From: Actinomadura sp. GC306
Lineage (GTDB): Bacteria > Actinomycetota > Actinomycetes > Streptosporangiales > Streptosporangiaceae
Reading direction: 5' to 3'
Length of the DNA: 49,032 nt
Assembly: GCF_004348665.1 (NCBI RefSeq)
Contig: NZ_SMKM01000013.1
Location: 1-49,032, forward strand
The notes under the pieces were generated by a model. That model ran no database searches. It saw only the letters and a program-made list of their open reading frames with translations, and was not told the DNA's origin. Shown here in pieces: positions 44,331-49,032 of this stretch. Each line of letters starts with the position of its first letter. The first letter of the stretch is position 1. Position numbers and translations under genes: made by a program.

Positions 44331-45307
44331 CGGCCCCGCCGGACGCGCCGCCCGGCCCCGGGTCCGCCCTCGGCCGGACGGCGGCCGAGCGCTGCGCCCC
44401 CGGATGGCTGCCCGCCGAGGTGTCGCGCCACCGGGCCGAGCCCGACACCCTTCCCGTGGGGTCTCCGGGCAAGGTGGGGGTCTTGGAGCTGGGGTTCGGG
44501 ACGTCCGGCGGCCGGACGGAGCTGACGTCCCAGTTCCAGAAGGCGCCGCTGCACATCACCCGTCCCCTGTACCCGGACAGCGCTCTATCCGGTATGCCGT
44601 ACGTGATGTTCATGTCGTCCGGCGGGGGCGTCCTCCAGGGGGACCGGTACCGGATCGAACTCGACTGCGGGCCCGGGACGTCCGTCCACTTCGGCACCCA
44701 GACCGCCACGCGGCTCTACCGGATGGAACACAACTACGCCACGCAGGTCGTCGAGCTGAGCGCCGGGCCCGGCAGCTACGTCGAGTACCTCCCGCAGACC
44801 ACGATCCCGTTCGGGGACTCGCGCTTCTACCAGCGGACGAGCGTCACCGCCGCACCGGACGCGACCGTGGTGCTGGGAGAGAAGCTGATGGCGGGGCGGC
44901 TCGCCCGCGACGAACGGCACGCCTACACCGCCTACTGCGCGGACCTGGAGGTCCAGAACACGGAAGGCGGGCTGCTGTTCGCCGACCCCGTCAGGCTCGT
45001 CCCAGAGGAACACGACGTGACCGGCCCGGCGGTCATGGGCGACTACGGGCTCATGGCGTCCATCTACGTCGTCACTGGCGCGAAGCCGCCGCAGGACGTG
45101 GCCGACGTCATGCACGAGACCATCCGCGGCACGGGCCTGCGTGGCGGCGCGAGCCTCCTGCCAGGCGAATGCGGAGCGTGGGCGCGGCTTCTCGGTGACC
45201 TCTCCCCTGAGGTGGATGCCGCGTTCCACCGGACGTGGGACGCCGTCCGCCGCCTCCTACTGGGCGTGCCCGCGTCCGGCCGGGGCGGGCGCCAAGCACA
45301 GCCCTAG
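44327..45307 (+). CDS. ureD: urease accessory protein UreD
   Basis: 326 aa. Family marks: SGGGVLQGDRYRIELDCGPG, QTATRLYRMEHNYATQVVEL, YVEYLPQTTIPFGDSRFYQR, VVLGEKLMAGRLARDERHAY and a C-terminal MHETIRGTGLRGGASLLPGE. UreD (UreH) binds apo-urease and gives the UreFG complex a passage for nickel. GTG overlaps the ureG stop (GTGA). The first 40 residues are Pro/Ala-rich and may be shorter in reality. Confidence 0.93.
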   Translation: MTAPPDAPPGPGSALGRTAAERCAPGWLPAEVSRHRAEPDTLPVGSPGKVGVLELGFGTSGGRTELTSQFQKAPLHITRPLYPDSALSGMPYVMFMSSGGGVLQGDRYRIELDCGPGTSVHFGTQTATRLYRMEHNYATQVVELSAGPGSYVEYLPQTTIPFGDSRFYQRTSVTAAPDATVVLGEKLMAGRLARDERHAYTAYCADLEVQNTEGGLLFADPVRLVPEEHDVTGPAVMGDYGLMASIYVVTGAKPPQDVADVMHETIRGTGLRGGASLLPGECGAWARLLGDLSPEVDAAFHRTWDAVRRLLLGVPASGRGGRQAQP

Positions 45308-45424
45308 GGACCTTCCGCAGGGGCCGCGAAATCGGTGGAAAAGGGGCCTTGTCGAAGCCGCCTTCCGGGCGGACCATGCAGGCAGCCGAGAAGGAGTCGG
45401 GGGCATGTTCCGCCGGGAGGCGCC

Positions 45425-46990
45425 ATGAGCGAAACCCCCGAACCCACCGGCAAGGGCCCCGCAGAGCAAGGCGGCGCGCCCGTGGAGGGGACGGCCGGAG
45501 CCGCCGTCACCGGGACGTACAAGCTGGGGGTGAGCCGCCCCGACCTGCCGGTCACCGACCTGCCCACCCCGGAAGAGGTCTTCGGCGTCCGGCGGATCGG
45601 CCCCAAGGAGCTGGTCAAGTACGCGCTCGGCCCGAGCCTGATCGCGCTCGGCATCTCCATCGGCAGCGGCGAGTGGCTGCTCGGCCCGCAGGCGGTCGGC
45701 CAGTTCGGGTTCGAGGGCGTCGGCTGGATCATCCTCGTCTCCGCCCTGCTCCAGACCCTCTACAACATCGAGTGCTCCCGCTACGTGGTCGCGACCGGTG
45801 AGGCGCCCGTCGTGGGCTGGGGACGCGTCCCGCCCGGCTGGTTCCTGTGGGTGCCGATCTCGGTGTTCCTCGTCCTGTTCGCGTTCATCGCCGGCGGCTG
45901 GGCGGCCTCCGCGGGGGAGGGGCTGTACGCCCTCGTCCACGCCGAGCTCCCGCCCGAGGACGCCGAGGAACCGCGCCTCTGGGCGATCGCGCTGCTCGTC
46001 GTGGTGTTCCTGATGGCCGCCGCGGCCCGCCGCGTCTCCCGCACGCTGGAACTCGCCAACTGGATCATGATCGGCATCATCCTGATCACGCTCCTGGTCC
46101 TGTGCGTCGCCCTGGTGCCGTTCAGCGTCTGGTGGGACGGCATCACCGGCTTCGTCACCCCCGCCGCACCCCCGGAGGGGATCACCGCCACCCAGATCGG
46201 CGGGCTCGCCGGGTTCACCGCGCTCGCGTCCGGCCTCAACTGGTACGTGATGGGCCACTACCGGGACAAGGGCTACGGCATGGGCCACCGGGTCGGCTTC
46301 ATCGCGGGCCTGCGCGGCCGCCGCGTCGAGATGCTGCCGAGCGGCGTGACCTTCCCCGACGACCAGAAGAACCGGGGCCTGTGGAAGCGCTGGTACCGGC
46401 TGCTGCTCACCGACATGTGGGCCGTCTTCTTCGCCGGCGCGATCATCGGCATGCTGCTGCCGACCATCCTGATGGCCCACGCGGTCGAGATCTCCGGCCA
46501 GGAGGTCACCCAGGAGAACGTCCCGACCTTCGTCGCCGGCGCCCTGGACGCCGAGTACGGCCGCTGGCTGTTCTACATCGCGCTGATAGTGGGCGTGCTG
46601 ATCCTGTTCACCACCCAGCTCGGCATCTTCGAGGCGATGGTGCGCGTCACCACCGACGCCGCGCACGCCACCAGCCCCCGCCTGCGCGCCCTCCTCGAAG
46701 GCGACCCGCGGCGCTTCTACTACCCGTTCATGCTGCTGCTCCTGGTGGTCATCGGGGTCATCCTGCACCTCGCGCTCCCGGTGAGCCTGGTGCAGTGGTC
46801 GGCGAACATGTCGAACCTGGGCGCGCTGATCTTCCCGTTCATGCTCATGTACCTGAACAGCAGACTCCCGCGCCCGGCCCGCCCCCGCCCCTGGCACTAC
46901 GTCATCCTGCTGCTGAACTTCCTGTTCTTCGGCTTCTTCTTCCTCAACTTCATAGCCGACTTCATAGGCGACCCCCTGGTCACCTTCTGA
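45425..46990 (+). CDS. Nramp-like membrane transporter
   Basis: 521 aa with about eleven membrane segments after a 65-residue soluble N terminus. The first helix reads LGPSLIALGISIGSGEWLLG, aligned to the opening helix of Nramp metal transporters, but with GSGEW in place of their metal-binding DPGN motif. The Met-Pro-His motif of helix 6 is not visible either. Such Nramp-related proteins occur in actinobacteria and may carry other cations. A long loop with RRVEMLPSGVTFPDDQKN lies in the middle. ATG 45425 has GGGAGG upstream. It starts 117 bp after ureD on the same strand with no clear terminator between, so it may belong to the urease unit. Confidence 0.75.
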   Translation: MSETPEPTGKGPAEQGGAPVEGTAGAAVTGTYKLGVSRPDLPVTDLPTPEEVFGVRRIGPKELVKYALGPSLIALGISIGSGEWLLGPQAVGQFGFEGVGWIILVSALLQTLYNIECSRYVVATGEAPVVGWGRVPPGWFLWVPISVFLVLFAFIAGGWAASAGEGLYALVHAELPPEDAEEPRLWAIALLVVVFLMAAAARRVSRTLELANWIMIGIILITLLVLCVALVPFSVWWDGITGFVTPAAPPEGITATQIGGLAGFTALASGLNWYVMGHYRDKGYGMGHRVGFIAGLRGRRVEMLPSGVTFPDDQKNRGLWKRWYRLLLTDMWAVFFAGAIIGMLLPTILMAHAVEISGQEVTQENVPTFVAGALDAEYGRWLFYIALIVGVLILFTTQLGIFEAMVRVTTDAAHATSPRLRALLEGDPRRFYYPFMLLLLVVIGVILHLALPVSLVQWSANMSNLGALIFPFMLMYLNSRLPRPARPRPWHYVILLLNFLFFGFFFLNFIADFIGDPLVTF

Positions 46991-47191
46991 CCCCACCCGT
47001 CCACGCCGCGCAGTACGGCACCACGTCCGCGCCCGGCCCTCGCTTCTGAAGCTCTGCGTCTGCCTCGGCTTATGGCGGGAGTTTGTGCGGGACGGCTAAA
47101 ACGCGTCCGCCGGATGTTCGCTCGCGGGCATTGGCGGCGGCCCGGACGGGACTTACCGTGGCGCGACCCGGGTTCCCAGGAGGTACCTGCC

Positions 47192-48472
47192 GTGGTCCAC
47201 CCCCGCCCCAAGTTCTGGCGCGGCCTCGCCGCTGCATGCCTCGCGGGAGCGGCGCTGAGCGCCGTGCCCGCCGTATCCGCCCATGCCGCCCCGCCCGCCG
47301 ACGACCGGGTCACGGTCACCGTTGCCGGTTCGCCTGCGTACGACCTGACCGGGGAACTGTCCTCGGGTGCCATCGCCGTCCTCGACAACGTCGGCACATA
47401 CGAGACCGACAAGATTCAAGGGACGGGCACGCTCCCCGGTACCAACGGCGGAACGGCGGAGGTCTCCTTCCAGATCGCCCGCAGCCTCTTCGGGCTGAAG
47501 GGCGACTTCACCCTCAAGGACCCTGGAGCCGGGGTGGAGATCTCCGCGAGGGTCAACGGCGGGGTCACCGTCCCAGAGCAGGCGACGGTGCGGTGGGAGG
47601 GGAACGGTACCGTCCGGCGCGGGGACGCCTCCGCGACCCGGCCGGTCACGTTCACGATCGAGGACCGGCGGCCCGACCCGGGTGACCACGCCATCCGCAT
47701 CCCCCACGCCGGGCAGGCCCGGAACGCGATCCTCCGCCTGCCCGACGACTACGACGGCACCCCGCGGCCGGTGCTGTTCCACTTCCCCGGGCTCCTGGAG
47801 TGGCCCGGCGCCGCGGAGTTCTTCGGCCGGATGGCCGACTACGCCCAGACCCGCGGGTTCATCATGATCACGCCGGAGCACCACGGCATCGGCTGGCAGG
47901 GCGTCCCGGGCGGGGCGTCCTCGCCCGACGTGGACGACCCGGGCTTCGTGCGCCGCCTCCAGGACATCCTCGTCGAGCGCTTCAACGCCGACCCCGCGCG
48001 CCTGTACGCCTCGGGCATGAGCAACGGCGGCTTCTTCACCCACCGGATGGCCTGCGAGAACGACCGGTTCGCCGCCTATGTCGCCGTCGCCGGCCAGTTG
48101 ACCGGCTCCGCCGCCTGCCACCCGAAGCGGCGCGTCCCGATCGTCATGATCCACGGGGACGGCGACTTCATCGTCCCCTACTCGACGGTGCGGCCGGCGC
48201 TCGACTTCTGGACGCGCCACAACGGCTGCGGCGACCGGGCCGTCGCCACGCGGCTGCCCGACATCGCCCCCGACGACAACACCACCGTCGTCCGCCACGA
48301 CCACCCGGACTGCCCGCCCGGCACGCCCGTGATCCTCTACCAGATCGAGGGCGGCGGGCATAACTGGCCGGGCGGCATCCCGTTCCTCGGCCCGTTCCTG
48401 GGCGGGACGACCTACGACATCGATGCCAATGCCGTGATCTGGGACTTCGTCTCCCGCTACCGCCTCTCCTAG
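47192..48472 (+). CDS. secreted PHB-depolymerase/LpqC-type esterase
   Basis: 426 aa. The N terminus is a Sec signal peptide (about residues 1-29, ending SAHA before APPADD). An N-terminal beta-rich domain (about 30-170) is followed by an alpha/beta hydrolase. The catalytic triad is visible: Ser in YASGMSNGGFFTHRMA, Asp in HGDGDFIVPY and His in GGGHNWPGG. The family includes polyhydroxybutyrate depolymerases and feruloyl esterases. The extra N-terminal domain could bind the substrate. GTG 47192 is 8 nt after AGGAGG. It ends on the same CTAG as the convergent TetR gene. Confidence 0.85.
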   Translation: MVHPRPKFWRGLAAACLAGAALSAVPAVSAHAAPPADDRVTVTVAGSPAYDLTGELSSGAIAVLDNVGTYETDKIQGTGTLPGTNGGTAEVSFQIARSLFGLKGDFTLKDPGAGVEISARVNGGVTVPEQATVRWEGNGTVRRGDASATRPVTFTIEDRRPDPGDHAIRIPHAGQARNAILRLPDDYDGTPRPVLFHFPGLLEWPGAAEFFGRMADYAQTRGFIMITPEHHGIGWQGVPGGASSPDVDDPGFVRRLQDILVERFNADPARLYASGMSNGGFFTHRMACENDRFAAYVAVAGQLTGSAACHPKRRVPIVMIHGDGDFIVPYSTVRPALDFWTRHNGCGDRAVATRLPDIAPDDNTTVVRHDHPDCPPGTPVILYQIEGGGHNWPGGIPFLGPFLGGTTYDIDANAVIWDFVSRYRLS

Positions 48473-49029
48473 GGCGCCGCGGGCCGCCGCAGGTGGAGCA
48501 TGCGGAAGACGGTGGCGGTGAGGTGGCGGCGCAGCGTCTCGTCGTCCAGGCCGGCGAGCCGCGGGTCCAGGCCGGCGATCATCAGGGCGCCGCTGACCAT
48601 CGCGCTGTTCACCAGCGTCTCGGCGTCGGGGTCCGGGCCGGTCAGCACGGCCTCGATGCGCTCCTCCAGCTCGCGCAGCGGCGGCCGGCTCCGGACGAGC
48701 CGGCCCACCTGCGGATCGGTCATGATCATGGCGAACAGCCCGCGGTGCCGCACGACGAGGTCGACCACGCCCTCCAGCGCGACGCGAAGCCGGTCGGTGC
48801 GCCGCCGCCGCGCCTCGGCCGCCTCCGCCACGGCCGCCAGCTCCGCCAGCGCGGGCGCGATCACGGCCTCGACGATGTCCTCTTTGGAGTGGAACTGGTG
48901 GTAGACGGCGGCCTTGGTCACGCCCAGCTCGTCCGCGATCATCTGCAGCGAGGTGCCGCTGACCCCGTGCCGCATGAACAGCTCCATGGCGGCCGCCAGC
49001 AGACGGCTCCGAGCCGTTCCCACCCGCAA
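48469..49029 (-). CDS. TetR family regulator, 5' end at window edge
   Basis: 186 codons in the window. The helix-turn-helix is clear: RLLAAAMELFMRHGVSGTSL then QMIADELGVTKAAVYHQFHS and KEDIVEAV. The C-terminal part is an Ala/Leu-rich ligand domain. The start is uncertain: TTG 49029 or GTG 49023 lie at the edge, and the true start may be outside. It is convergent with the esterase, sharing the CTAG stop palindrome. The regulated gene is probably beyond the right edge. Confidence 0.88.
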   Translation of the reverse strand: MRVGTARSRLLAAAMELFMRHGVSGTSLQMIADELGVTKAAVYHQFHSKEDIVEAVIAPALAELAAVAEAAEARRRRTDRLRVALEGVVDLVVRHRGLFAMIMTDPQVGRLVRSRPPLRELEERIEAVLTGPDPDAETLVNSAMVSGALMIAGLDPRLAGLDDETLRRHLTATVFRMLHLRRPAAP

Positions 49030-49032
49030 CCC

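Overview
The window is about 49 kb of very GC-rich DNA with GTG and ATG starts, many 4-base stop/start overlaps (ATGA, GTGA), G/C-ending codons and long antisense shadow ORFs. These features point to a filamentous actinomycete. The gene families (DUF5994, NDMA-dependent alcohol dehydrogenase, kinases fused to PQQ propellers, fused glycine/dimethylglycine methyltransferase) fit Streptosporangiales, perhaps near Actinomadura; that placement is inference. No tRNA, rRNA, IS element, prophage or CRISPR array was seen.

Layout. 1-5.9 kb: a shared bidirectional terminator, small hypothetical proteins, a DUF488 protein, NADP-type glutamate dehydrogenase, and a ClpC-like unfoldase translationally coupled to a Cys-based phosphatase. 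5.9-13.1 kb: a GMC oxidoreductase, a DUF318 permease with its TIGR03943 partner, a small conserved protein, and a NarL/DesK-type two-component system divergent from an ABC exporter with a strong inverted repeat between them. 13.2-21.4 kb: a fused glycine-betaine methyltransferase that appears to use an AUU start, a TetR regulator divergent from a DUF2236 oxygenase and an acyl-CoA synthetase, a SUKH-like protein, an alcohol dehydrogenase and a SAM methyltransferase. 21.6-31.5 kb: two tandem Ser/Thr kinases with PQQ propellers, a double-domain universal stress protein, a Tat-exported M28 peptidase, a cold-shock protein, a GAF protein and small DUF5994 or ATPase-like proteins.

31.6-37.1 kb is an organosulfur operon: a candidate leaderless cysteine-containing leader peptide, cysteine dioxygenase, an FMN reductase, ssuCBAD and a second flavin reductase. 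It would import sulfonates, desulfonate them with reduced flavin, and oxidise cysteine.

37.2-47.0 kb is a nitrogen island. An Amt protein with Glu at the first twin-His position lies divergent from a urea transporter, ureA, a CbiX/chelatase-like protein with a (His-Gly)n tail, ureB, ureC, ureF, ureG, ureD and an Nramp-like membrane protein. No ureE is present. The His-tailed chelatase-fold protein inserted between ureA and ureB is the most interesting candidate in the window: it may be a nickel-delivery factor replacing UreE. The window ends with a secreted PHB-depolymerase-like esterase and a convergent TetR regulator that runs to the edge.
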